Source of the DNA: Gammaproteobacteria bacterium
GTDB lineage: Bacteria; Pseudomonadota; Gammaproteobacteria; SZUA-21
Direction: 5' to 3'
NCBI GenBank assembly: GCA_027021095.1
Contig: JALUUZ010000329.1
Location: 1 to 9,829, forward strand
Length of the DNA: 9,829 bases
Part shown: in pieces, positions 1-5,381 of the stretch
How positions within the stretch are numbered: the first letter of the stretch is position 1
Layout: each line of letters opens with the position of its first letter
Position numbers and translations under genes: made by a program
The notes under the pieces: generated by a model
Told to the model about the DNA's origin: nothing
What the model saw: the letters and a program-made list of their open reading frames with translations, nothing else
Databases searched by the model: none

Positions 1-1
1 C

Positions 2-640
2 GTGGTAATGGTCAATGTCGCTGACCGTGACCTCGTCAGTGTGGTCGATGATATCAAGACTGCGATCAGCAGGCACGTCAGTTTGCCCAAGGGCTATTAC
101 TATCAACTCGGAGGGCAGTTCGAAAGTGCAGCCGCGGCAACGCGCAGGCTGCTGTTGTTTGGTATGATGGTGATCGTGTTGATCTATATGTTGCTGTTTG
201 TTGCCTTTCACTCTGCACGTGATGCCTTGCTGGTAATGATCAACCTGCCGCTGGCGTTGATCGGAGGGGTGATCGGGCTGTACCTGTCAGGTGGCGTGTT
301 GTCGATCGCGACGATTGTCGGTTTTATCACCCTGTTCGGGATTGCCACCAGGAACGGGGTCATGCTGATCGCACATATTCATACGCTGTACGAAGTCGAA
401 AAGATCAGCACGAAGCTCGACGCGGTCAGGCAGGGCGCGATGCAGCGGCTGGTGCCGATTCTGATGACCGCGTTGGCCGCCGGCCTGGCACTGATCCCGC
501 TGGCGGCCAGTGCCGGAGAGCCGGGCAGTGAGATCCAGGCACCCATGGCGATTGTGATTCTGTTCGGGTTGTTGAGTTCGACGGTTTTGAACATGCTGGT
601 GCTGCCGTCGCTGTACCTTAAGTTTGGCTCGTTCCGGTAG
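2..640 (+). CDS. Heavy-metal RND efflux pump, CusA/CzcA type, C-terminal part (5' end outside window)
   Basis: This is the C-terminal 212 residues of an inner-membrane RND transporter that would drive proton-coupled export of metal cations (Cu/Ag or Co/Zn/Cd) as part of a tripartite pump with a periplasmic adaptor and an outer-membrane channel. The reading frame is open from the window edge and ends at TAG 638-640. The visible part starts in the second periplasmic loop (DLVSVVDDIKTAI, then LPKGYYYQLGGQFES). The last transmembrane helices follow: about residues 48-68, 74-96, 99-118, 150-170 and 180-205. The segment GIATRNGVMLIAH matches the conserved GIAxRNGIxLxxH stretch of the heavy-metal RND subfamily and separates it from the drug-exporting AcrB type. 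The metal specificity cannot be read, because the metal-binding methionines or acidic residues lie in the missing part. The adaptor and channel genes would be expected upstream of the window. Confidence 0.93.
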   Translation: MVMVNVADRDLVSVVDDIKTAISRHVSLPKGYYYQLGGQFESAAAATRRLLLFGMMVIVLIYMLLFVAFHSARDALLVMINLPLALIGGVIGLYLSGGVLSIATIVGFITLFGIATRNGVMLIAHIHTLYEVEKISTKLDAVRQGAMQRLVPILMTALAAGLALIPLAASAGEPGSEIQAPMAIVILFGLLSSTVLNMLVLPSLYLKFGSFR

Positions 641-726
641 GATGTGTTGCCTGCATCACCTGAGAAGTGCGGGCTAGACCTGTTCAAGTGATCCCGGGGC
701 GCCCCGCCAACGCATGATTTCTAATG

Positions 727-1194
727 TCATCCCTTTACTATCAACCACTTGCCGTCTGCCGTGCGGCAGGCGATGCCGCTGCGGGTGGAAACGGTGCCGT
801 GGTATTCGCTGCGGATATGGAATTCACGGCAAGGTCTGCCGCGGCGGTAATAGGTGCGCACCGGGCGATAGCGATAACGGTAGCCGGTCCGGTTGTTGCG
901 CCAGTAACTGGCCTGGCCGGTGCGGTTGTGCTCCAGTGCGTGCTGGGCACGGTAATAATCCTGTTCGTCCATGTGACGGCCGATCTTTCCGCCGATATAC
1001 GAGCCGACCAGTGAGCCGGCGATCGATGCGGCGATACGACCATGCCCCTTGCCAAACCTGGCGCCGACCACGGCGCCCAGCACGCTGCCCACGACCGAGC
1101 CGGTCTGTGCCTTGTTACTGCAGCCTCCGGTCAGCAGCAGCGACAGCATGGCCAACAGGATAACGACCGGTTTTAGTGTGCTCTGGATCCACAT
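727..1194 (-). CDS. Glycine-zipper 2TM-domain lipoprotein
   Basis: This predicted 155-residue envelope lipoprotein has a signal sequence (hydrophobic residues about 8-22) ending in LTGGC, with the acylated cysteine at residue 25. That lipobox is degenerate, because Leu is at -4 rather than -3. Residues about 32-72 form a glycine zipper with GxxxG spacing (GSVVGSVLGAVVG, then AGSLVGSYIGGKIG), as in the Rickettsia 17-kDa antigen/SlyB-like family. A basic, Tyr/Arg-rich stretch follows (RTGYRYRYRPVRTYYRRGR), then a C-terminal domain with cysteines at 122 and 143 (ACRTADGKWLIV). This C-terminal shape is common in proteins annotated as surface antigens. The frame stays open to an earlier ATG at 1236, which would add 14 residues. 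The start at 1194 was chosen because it gives a normal signal peptide; neither start has a clear Shine-Dalgarno. The gene converges on the RND gene across an 86-base gap. Its molecular role is unknown; envelope integrity or stress is the usual guess. Confidence 0.82.
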   Translation of the reverse strand: MWIQSTLKPVVILLAMLSLLLTGGCSNKAQTGSVVGSVLGAVVGARFGKGHGRIAASIAGSLVGSYIGGKIGRHMDEQDYYRAQHALEHNRTGQASYWRNNRTGYRYRYRPVRTYYRRGRPCREFHIRSEYHGTVSTRSGIACRTADGKWLIVKG

Positions 1195-1444
1195 AAGGGT
1201 ATGGCGACCATAAAGTACGGGTAAACAATTTTTCATGTCTGCGAGGCCGGACTGACAAGCGCCTCTGTATGGAGTGTACCACCGAACGGCGGTGCCGGCC
1301 AGTGAATCCGGTGTGCCGCATCTTTGCGATGATGAGGTGGTTTGAAAGGATCATGTGTGAAAGGATCACCAAATGGTACTCTTGAATTTGTCGTGGTGTT
1401 GGTGCCACGTGGCGATTCTTCCACGGACGACATTTCCTTGCCGC

Positions 1445-1520
1445 AAATCCTTTGGTGTGCTGCGCACACCGTCACGACGGGGTAGGGTGCGTTGTACGCA
1501 CCATTCTCACCAAAGGATTT
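1445..1520. repeat. 76-bp element bounded by perfect 13-bp inverted repeats
   Basis: The left arm AAATCCTTTGGTG (1445-1457) and right arm CACCAAAGGATTT (1508-1520) are exact reverse complements. Inside are hairpin GGTGTGC-TGC-GCACACC (1454-1470), a near-palindrome CCGTCACGACGG (1469-1480), and REP hairpin 1482-1502. The whole can fold into a long cruciform, like a REPIN (two inverted REPs moved as a unit) or a small MITE. No flanking target-site duplication is evident by eye. Confidence 0.65.
1482..1502 (+). repeat. REP element, GTAG plus 7-bp stem
   Basis: The tetranucleotide GTAG (1482-1485) is followed by arms GGTGCGT (1486-1492) and ACGCACC (1496-1502) around the loop TGT. A GTAG-type tetranucleotide next to a short palindrome is the hallmark of REPs associated with RAYT (TnpA-REP) proteins. 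An identical 21-base copy lies at 4665-4685. Confidence 0.75.
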
Positions 1521-1534
1521 ACGATAAAGAAATA

Positions 1535-1957
1535 TCACGCCCCAAAGGGTGCACCATGCGCATCACCCGCCGTGCGCACCAACTGCTCCAGAAACCGGAT
1601 GATTTGTTCAGATTCGTACATCCAGGTCTCGTTGCCGCTCGTGTCGGTGATCTTCAGGCAGGGTACCTTGACCTGGCCGCCACCCTGTTCGAGCTGTGTC
1701 CGGCTTTGTGGATCCCGCAGTGCATCGCGGGTCTCGATATTCAATGCCAGTTTTTTTGTGACCCGCCTGACCTTGATGCAATAGGGACATGCTCTGAATT
1801 GGTACAGAACGAGATTTTTTGTCTGCTGGTCGATCTGCCGCTGCTTTTCCTGTGGGCGAACCATGCTTTTCGGTGTGGTGATTTTATCGAGAAAGAGCAG
1901 GATCGGCCCCAGCACAGTCCTGATCGTCCGAAAAAAATACCGGAAAAACAGTTTCAT
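1535..1957 (-). CDS. Glutaredoxin-like / GST N-terminal-domain protein with CPYC site
   Basis: This 140-residue protein has a glutaredoxin fold. Residues 1-26 are hydrophobic and basic (MKLFFRYFFRTIR, then VLGPILLFLDKI), probably a membrane-associating helix. The redox domain spans about 48-126, with NLVLYQFRACPYC giving the dithiol active site C57-P-Y-C60. KVPCLKI supplies the cis-proline (P99) typical of thioredoxin folds, and WMYESEQIIRFLE fits the glutathione-binding end. It probably reduces disulfides or glutathione adducts near the inner membrane, but its substrate is unknown. A TTG at 1987 extends the frame by 10 residues; ATG 1957 is preferred because the hydrophobic helix starts there. 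The normal domain ends near RFLEQLV. The last 12 or so residues and the TGA stop are encoded by DNA shared with the repeat family, suggesting that the repeat re-wrote the C-terminus. It lies 103 bases downstream of the chemoreceptor, on the same strand. Confidence 0.88.
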   Translation of the reverse strand: MKLFFRYFFRTIRTVLGPILLFLDKITTPKSMVRPQEKQRQIDQQTKNLVLYQFRACPYCIKVRRVTKKLALNIETRDALRDPQSRTQLEQGGGQVKVPCLKITDTSGNETWMYESEQIIRFLEQLVRTAGDAHGAPFGA

Positions 1958-1998
1958 CGAGTCGATACCCTGATTGTTGCTGAGCAACAGATAGTATC

Positions 1999-2020
1999 AT
2001 TGCCGGCCCGGCCGTGCAAT
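1999..2020. other. Stem-loop between chemoreceptor and glutaredoxin-like gene
   Basis: ATTGC-CGGCC, one loop base C, then GGCCG, a bulged T and GCAAT form a GC-rich stem of about 10 bp in the 103-base gap. It has no T-run on either side, so it is not a standard intrinsic terminator. It could attenuate or stabilise the chemoreceptor transcript. Confidence 0.4.
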
Positions 2021-2060
2021 ATCGCCGCCGGCCTGTCGTCAGTCGATTTTTTTCTGCGTG

Positions 2061-4088
2061 TCAGGCGACTTTGAAGTGGCTGATCAGGGTTTGCAGTTCC
2101 GCTGCGAGCTTTGCTAGTTCGGCAGAGGAGTGAGTCGTTTGTTCTGCTCCCGTAGCGGTTTGTTCGGAGATTTCACTGATGCTGGTCACGTTCTTGTTGA
2201 TTTCGTCGGCGACCGAGGACTGCTCTTCCGCGGCACCCGCGATCTGGATGTTCATTTGGCTGATGGTTTCCACTGCAACCGTAATCTGTTCAAGTGACTT
2301 TGCCGCCGCCTGCGCCTTGTCAGCGCTGGTCTTTGCCTGTTCGCGGCTTTGCTGCATCGTCTCGACAGCACGTGCTGCTTCGGACTGAAGCTGGTCGATC
2401 GTTTTCTCGATTTCCTCCGTCGATTGCTGCGTCCGGTTCGCCAGCGTGCGGACCTCGTCGGCCACTACGGCGAAGCCACGGCCCTGCTCTCCAGCCCGGG
2501 CAGCTTCGATCGCCGCATTCAACGCGAGCAGGTTTGTCTGCTCGGCAATACCCTTGATGACATCCAGGACAGCGCCGATGCTTTCGGTATTTTTTTCGAC
2601 CTGCTCGATGACATGGGAGGCGTTTTCAATGTTCTGCGACAGGTGAGCGATTTCATCCTTGGCGTGCTCGACGACTTGTTTGCCTGATTTCGATTCCTGA
2701 TCGGCTTCAGTGGCGGCTTCAGCGGCATGGCTGGCATGGGCCGCGACTTCCTTGACCGTGGCGTTCATCTCATTGACTGCCGTGGCGACCATACTGGTTT
2801 CCGAGCGCTGCTTATCGACGTTCAATGCGCTCTCCCTGGCCACGCTGGCGACCTCTTCGGCGGAACCGGCAAGCATCGTGGTCGCGTCGACGATACCGCG
2901 CACCAGGTCGGAGAAGCCGGATGCAATCGAGTTGAAATGTGCAGCGACTTCGCCAAGTTCGTCACGGGTTTCCAGTTGGAGGTGTGCGGTCAAATCGCCG
3001 TTGGAAAGTGCAGTCGCGGCATCGCCGATGCGATCGATACTGGAACGTATCGACAGATAGAGAGCAGTCAGGAAATAGAACGCGAGCAGCAATACCAGGA
3101 CAATGCCTGTAAGCGTAGCGTGCTTATTCGTCTCGGCCTGCTGCAGCTTCTGCAGCAATATCTTGTCCAGTGCTGGAAGCATTTTGTCGAAAACGGCCAG
3201 CGTACTGGTGATTGCATCGGTGCCTTCGGCAAACAACCGTTCACTTGTGATCGTGAACTTGGTTTTTTTCAGCAGCTCCTTGTCGACGGTGGATTCAAAT
3301 TCTGCAATATCGGTTCTATAGCGCTTGATGACGTCATGCAGCTGTCGTCTCAGTTGCGGATCGCTGCGTAGAATAATGTCTATCGCGTCGTTCAGCGCCC
3401 GGGTCTGGGTTGCCAGGCGATCGGCGTACAAAGACAGGTGAACCAGGCTGTGCGAGGTAAATTTTCCCTTGGCGAGGATGCCCGTGCCCAGGCCACGCAA
3501 GCGGCCTATCATGTCCGTGGTGGCGGGTAGCTTGTTGGCGAGAGAGTCGACCAGGTGGTAGATGCTTAACTCTGGATTCAGTGTCAGCCCCGAGCGGCTC
3601 GTCAGTTGTGCCACCAGTTTTTTCAGGTCCAACAACAGGCTGTTGTGCTCCCGGAACGCCTTCTCTGGGGTCCATTTTTCGGATCCCGATTTGATTTTCT
3701 GCCAGTGCGATGCCAGTTTGTGCAGCGCTGCGGTGGTGTTGAACGAAGCCGGGAACTTTTTGTCTGCTTGCAGCAGCGCTTGAAGCTGCTGATCGATCAG
3801 GGTGCGCTTTTCCAACAGCGCGTTGCGGAATGCCTCGTGCCCGTTCAGATAACCGTTGGTCAGCCCGCGGTGTTGGGGGATGGTTTCGATCAATGGACGG
3901 ATGGATTTCAGGTATTCCAGCCCCTGGTGTTCGTTTCGCAGCAGTTGAACCTTGTCGGAGATCGAGGTGACCAAGAGGCTGCCGACAATGGCCAGCGGCA
4001 CGACGATGGTCAGAAAAATAAGGCCGAATTTGACTGAATAGCGTAGCCGGTTCAGCAGAAAAATCGCCGGAGAAAACAGAGCTTGCAT
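2061..4088 (-). CDS. Methyl-accepting chemotaxis protein with NIT-like periplasmic sensor
   Basis: This 675-residue transmembrane chemoreceptor passes ligand signals to CheA/CheW at the cell pole. TM1 is about 22-43 and TM2 about 325-347. Between them is an all-helical periplasmic domain of about 280 residues. Its start (IPQHRGLTNGYLNG, followed by LLEKRTLIDQQLQALL) resembles the LQxERG...L pattern of the NIT (nitrate/nitrite sensing) domain, but the ligand is not determined. A HAMP linker covers about 346-400 (DRIGDAATALSNGDLTAHL, DELGEVAAHFN). The cytoplasmic coiled coil runs about 405-670. Its tip, IAEQTNLLALNAAIEAARAG followed by EQGRGFAVVADEVRTLA (514-550), is the conserved CheA/CheW-binding hairpin. 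There is no C-terminal CheR-docking pentapeptide; it ends HFKVA. ATG 4088 has AGGATA about 10 bases upstream. A sigma-28 promoter lies just ahead of it. No other che genes are in the window, so this is an orphan receptor. Confidence 0.95.
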   Translation of the reverse strand: MQALFSPAIFLLNRLRYSVKFGLIFLTIVVPLAIVGSLLVTSISDKVQLLRNEHQGLEYLKSIRPLIETIPQHRGLTNGYLNGHEAFRNALLEKRTLIDQQLQALLQADKKFPASFNTTAALHKLASHWQKIKSGSEKWTPEKAFREHNSLLLDLKKLVAQLTSRSGLTLNPELSIYHLVDSLANKLPATTDMIGRLRGLGTGILAKGKFTSHSLVHLSLYADRLATQTRALNDAIDIILRSDPQLRRQLHDVIKRYRTDIAEFESTVDKELLKKTKFTITSERLFAEGTDAITSTLAVFDKMLPALDKILLQKLQQAETNKHATLTGIVLVLLLAFYFLTALYLSIRSSIDRIGDAATALSNGDLTAHLQLETRDELGEVAAHFNSIASGFSDLVRGIVDATTMLAGSAEEVASVARESALNVDKQRSETSMVATAVNEMNATVKEVAAHASHAAEAATEADQESKSGKQVVEHAKDEIAHLSQNIENASHVIEQVEKNTESIGAVLDVIKGIAEQTNLLALNAAIEAARAGEQGRGFAVVADEVRTLANRTQQSTEEIEKTIDQLQSEAARAVETMQQSREQAKTSADKAQAAAKSLEQITVAVETISQMNIQIAGAAEEQSSVADEINKNVTSISEISEQTATGAEQTTHSSAELAKLAAELQTLISHFKVA

Positions 4089-4134
4089 TTTATCACCGTA
4101 TCCTGAACGAGTTGTAGGGTTCCGTTGTAAGGTT

Positions 4135-4161
4135 TTATCGGTTCAACGGCGAATTACTTTA
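4135..4161 (-). promoter_or_regulatory. Sigma-28 (FliA) promoter of the chemoreceptor gene
   Basis: On the minus strand, TAAA (4161-4158) is followed by exactly 15 bases and then ACCGATAA (4142-4135). The enterobacterial FliA consensus is TAAA-N15-GCCGATAA, so only one position differs. Transcription would start near 4128, leaving a leader of about 40 bases before ATG 4088. The match and the downstream gene class agree: chemoreceptors are typical FliA targets. It implies the organism is flagellated and that this receptor is expressed late in the flagellar cascade. Confidence 0.8.
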
Positions 4162-4333
4162 GCCCGCATTTCTCACCAGCGTTCGTCGCGAGACGGAGCG
4201 AGGGTGCGGCATGGGTGGCTTTCGCGACCGAGATGTGCGTAGGCAAGGGGGCGCCAATATGGATAATGACAGGGTACGGAAGAATCGTGTGTAGAAGGAT
4301 CGCCACGTGATGCAATACGATTTGGCACGGTGC

Positions 4334-4354
4334 CGGGATATATGATGTATCCCG
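4334..4354. repeat. Variant hairpin in unit 1, replacing the REP stem
   Basis: CGGGATA (4334-4340) and TATCCCG (4348-4354) form a 7-bp stem around a 7-base loop. It sits where units 2 and 3 have the REP hairpin, but its arms have a different sequence. A second small inverted repeat, GGCAC-G-GTGCC, abuts it at 4324-4334. Confidence 0.7.
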
Positions 4355-4366
4355 CTCCATCATGAC

Positions 4367-4383
4367 GGTGTGCGCAGCACACC
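4367..4383. repeat. Second hairpin of unit 1
   Basis: GGTGTGC, loop GCA, GCACACC: a perfect 7-bp stem. The same stem occurs at 4490-4506 and 4613-4629 with loop GAA, and at 1454-1470 with loop TGC. The stem is invariant while the loop varies. Confidence 0.75.
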
Positions 4384-4457
4384 AAAGGATTTACAGCAAG
4401 AAAATATCGTCTGTGGAAGAATCGCCACATGATACCATTTGATTTGCCTTGGTGTGT

Positions 4458-4478
4458 GGTGCGTACAACGCGCCCTAC
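4458..4478 (-). repeat. REP element, minus strand, in repeat unit 2
   Basis: On the minus strand it reads GTAG, GGCGCGT, TGT, ACGCACC. The stem has one G-T wobble relative to the perfect copies at 1482 and 4665. The GTAG tetranucleotide is intact. Confidence 0.7.
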
Positions 4479-4580
4479 CTCGTCATGACGGTGTGCGAAG
4501 CACACCAAAGGATTTACACCAAGAAAATGTCGTGTGTGGAAGAATCGCCACGTGGTACCATTTGATTTGCCTTGGTGTGT

Positions 4581-4601
4581 GGTGCGTACAACGCGCCCTA
4601 C
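4581..4601 (-). repeat. REP element, minus strand, in repeat unit 3
   Basis: This is identical to the unit 2 copy, 123 bases further along. It faces the plus-strand REP at 4665-4685, so the pair has the head-to-head arrangement expected of a REPIN. Confidence 0.7.
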
Positions 4602-4664
4602 CTCGTCATGACGGTGTGCGAAGCACACCAAAGGATTTACCCTAAGGAACTATCACGCCCCAAA

Positions 4665-4685
4665 GTAGGGTGCGTTGTACGCACC
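4665..4685 (+). repeat. REP element at the right end of the array
   Basis: GTAG (4665-4668), then GGTGCGT, TGT, ACGCACC, identical to the copy at 1482-1502. Its last base is part of the stop codon of the lipoprotein gene at 4685-5077. It may form a 3'-end hairpin on that mRNA. Confidence 0.75.
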
Positions 4686-5077
4686 TAGAGCCCCGTGGAC
4701 AGCGAGCGGATATGGCTGCTGAGTTTCTTGACCAGCGAGTGGTACTGTGCGCGGCCTTTTTTAGTGTTTTTGATGTTGGAACTGTCCATGTGAAAAATAC
4801 TGTAGGATTTTGCACTGTATTTTATACGGACGATCAGCATCCTGTTACCGCGTTGGTAGGAGGCGATGATTTCCCGGCCTCTGCCCTGTTTCGTGCGCCA
4901 CCCAAGGTTCTTGCACGCCTTGAGAATGATCCGGCGAACGTCTTTTTCAGACTGGTTCCCCGAGCCCATTATCGGGTAGTCGATGATGTTTTTCAGTTCG
5001 TTGGACCTGCAGCCGGAAAGCAGCACTGGAACCAGGGTGACGAGCAGCAGAGCAAAAGTGGCTTTATTTGAGTGCAT
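4685..5077 (-). CDS. Small lipoprotein of unknown function
   Basis: This is a 130-residue predicted lipoprotein. The signal peptide (MHSNKATFALLLVTLVPVLL) ends in lipobox LLSGC with the acylated cysteine at residue 23. The mature part has a helical segment (SEKDVRRIILKACKNLGWRT), then strands GREIIASYQRGNRMLIVRI and KYSAKSYSIFHMDSSNIK, and a last helix (YHSLVKKLSSHIRSL). The order W, G-x-I-x-A-x-Y, hydrophobic strand, YSxxSYSI, DSxN, Y-x-x-x-L recalls an uncharacterised proteobacterial lipoprotein family with no known role. The start is ATG 5077 because the signal peptide begins there and AAAGGA sits about 6-7 bases upstream. The frame is open further upstream (to 5335), but that extension would put the signal peptide in mid-protein. 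The stop codon TAG touches the REP element at 4665-4685. Confidence 0.8.
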   Translation of the reverse strand: MHSNKATFALLLVTLVPVLLSGCRSNELKNIIDYPIMGSGNQSEKDVRRIILKACKNLGWRTKQGRGREIIASYQRGNRMLIVRIKYSAKSYSIFHMDSSNIKNTKKGRAQYHSLVKKLSSHIRSLSTGL

Positions 5078-5381
5078 AACGAATCCTTTACGAGCAGAAC
5101 AGAGTCGACACGACATTCCTGGTGCGCGGCCGAAAGCCGAAGAGATCGTCGTGGCCTCTGCAAACAGTACCTGAACTTCGGCGATTCCTGATTGGATGCC
5201 AGCATCTTGATGCTGCTGATGATAACAATACGAAAAGCGGGGTTCAAGTCCTGCCGTGTATTTCTCGCCATCCTCCTGCAGTGACCGCCCGGTGACACAT
5301 CCTGGCTGGCAGGCAACAGGTTTACCTGTCATCACACAGGGTTTAGAATGGAGCGCAAAATTCAGAAACAGAATAAGACCT
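5078..5381. other. Divergent intergenic region, small lipoprotein / permease
   Basis: No gene is supported in these 304 bases. Frames that cross it are upstream extensions of the two flanking genes. It should hold both promoters, but I see no convincing -35/-10 pair. The only clear structure is a cluster of alternating inverted repeats at 5195-5214: GATGC-CA-GCATC overlapping AGCATC-TT-GATGCT. This could be an operator or a small hairpin. Confidence 0.5.

Larger units (their letters stand above)
1354..1552. repeat. Composite palindromic repeat (REP/REPIN-like), locus 1
   Basis: This stretch is built from three pieces of the repeat family found again at 4288-4685. Positions 1354-1404 resemble the plus-orientation segment of the unit that begins TGTGTGGAAGAATCGCCAC. 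Positions about 1405-1502 are an inverted unit: reading the minus strand gives a REP hairpin, the GTCGTGACGG palindrome, a second hairpin, then AAAGGATTT and GTGGAAGAATCGCCACGTGG. Positions 1508-1552 are again plus orientation (CACCAAAGGATTTAC, then TATCACGCCCCAAAG). The block fills most of the gap between the lipoprotein and the glutaredoxin-like gene, and its right edge overlaps the glutaredoxin stop codon. No transposase gene is present, so it could only have moved by proteins supplied in trans. Confidence 0.8.
4288..4664. repeat. Tandem array of three about 123-bp palindromic repeat units, locus 2
   Basis: The landmark ATCGCCAC occurs at 4299, 4421 and 4544, and ACCAAAGGATTTAC at 4381, 4504 and 4627, giving a period of 122-123 bp. 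Units 2 and 3 are nearly identical from about 4433 to 4517, which points to recent duplication; unit 1 has diverged. Each unit carries CCACGTGG/TGGTACCA palindromes, a REP hairpin (replaced in unit 1), a TCATGACG palindrome, a GGTGTGC-NNN-GCACACC hairpin and AAAGGATTTAC. The right end (TATCACGCCCCAAAG) is shared with locus 1. The array occupies most of the 596-base gap between the chemoreceptor and the small lipoprotein gene. The period is a multiple of three, which keeps an accidental minus-strand frame open; this is not taken as a gene. Confidence 0.9.

Noticed and set aside
696..705. Palindrome GGGGCGCCCC after the RND gene as a terminator
   Set aside because: It has no loop and no T-run, so it is not an intrinsic terminator.
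714..1163. 149-codon plus-strand, Arg/Cys-rich frame
   Set aside because: It is a shadow of the glycine-zipper lipoprotein; its odd composition comes from reading that gene's complement.
1373..2074. 233-codon plus-strand frame
   Set aside because: It is antisense to the glutaredoxin-like gene and starts in the repeat. The opposite strand has a clear CPYC protein.
2727..3371. 214-codon plus-strand frame inside the chemoreceptor, and several others there
   Set aside because: They are antisense shadows of a full-length conserved chemoreceptor, with no family features.
4175..4197. 23-base similarity (19 matches) to 6417-6439, TTCGTCGCGAGACGG versus TTCATCGCGAGATGG
   Set aside because: A match of this strength is about what chance gives between two places in a window this long, and nothing around either copy extends it.
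4173..4631. 152-codon open frame on the minus strand encoding two near-identical 41-residue repeats
   Set aside because: The 123-bp repeat period is a multiple of three, so the frame stays open by construction. The frame is made almost entirely of REP palindromes, has no Shine-Dalgarno or protein-family features, and a shorter frame on the plus strand (4439-4645) arises the same way.
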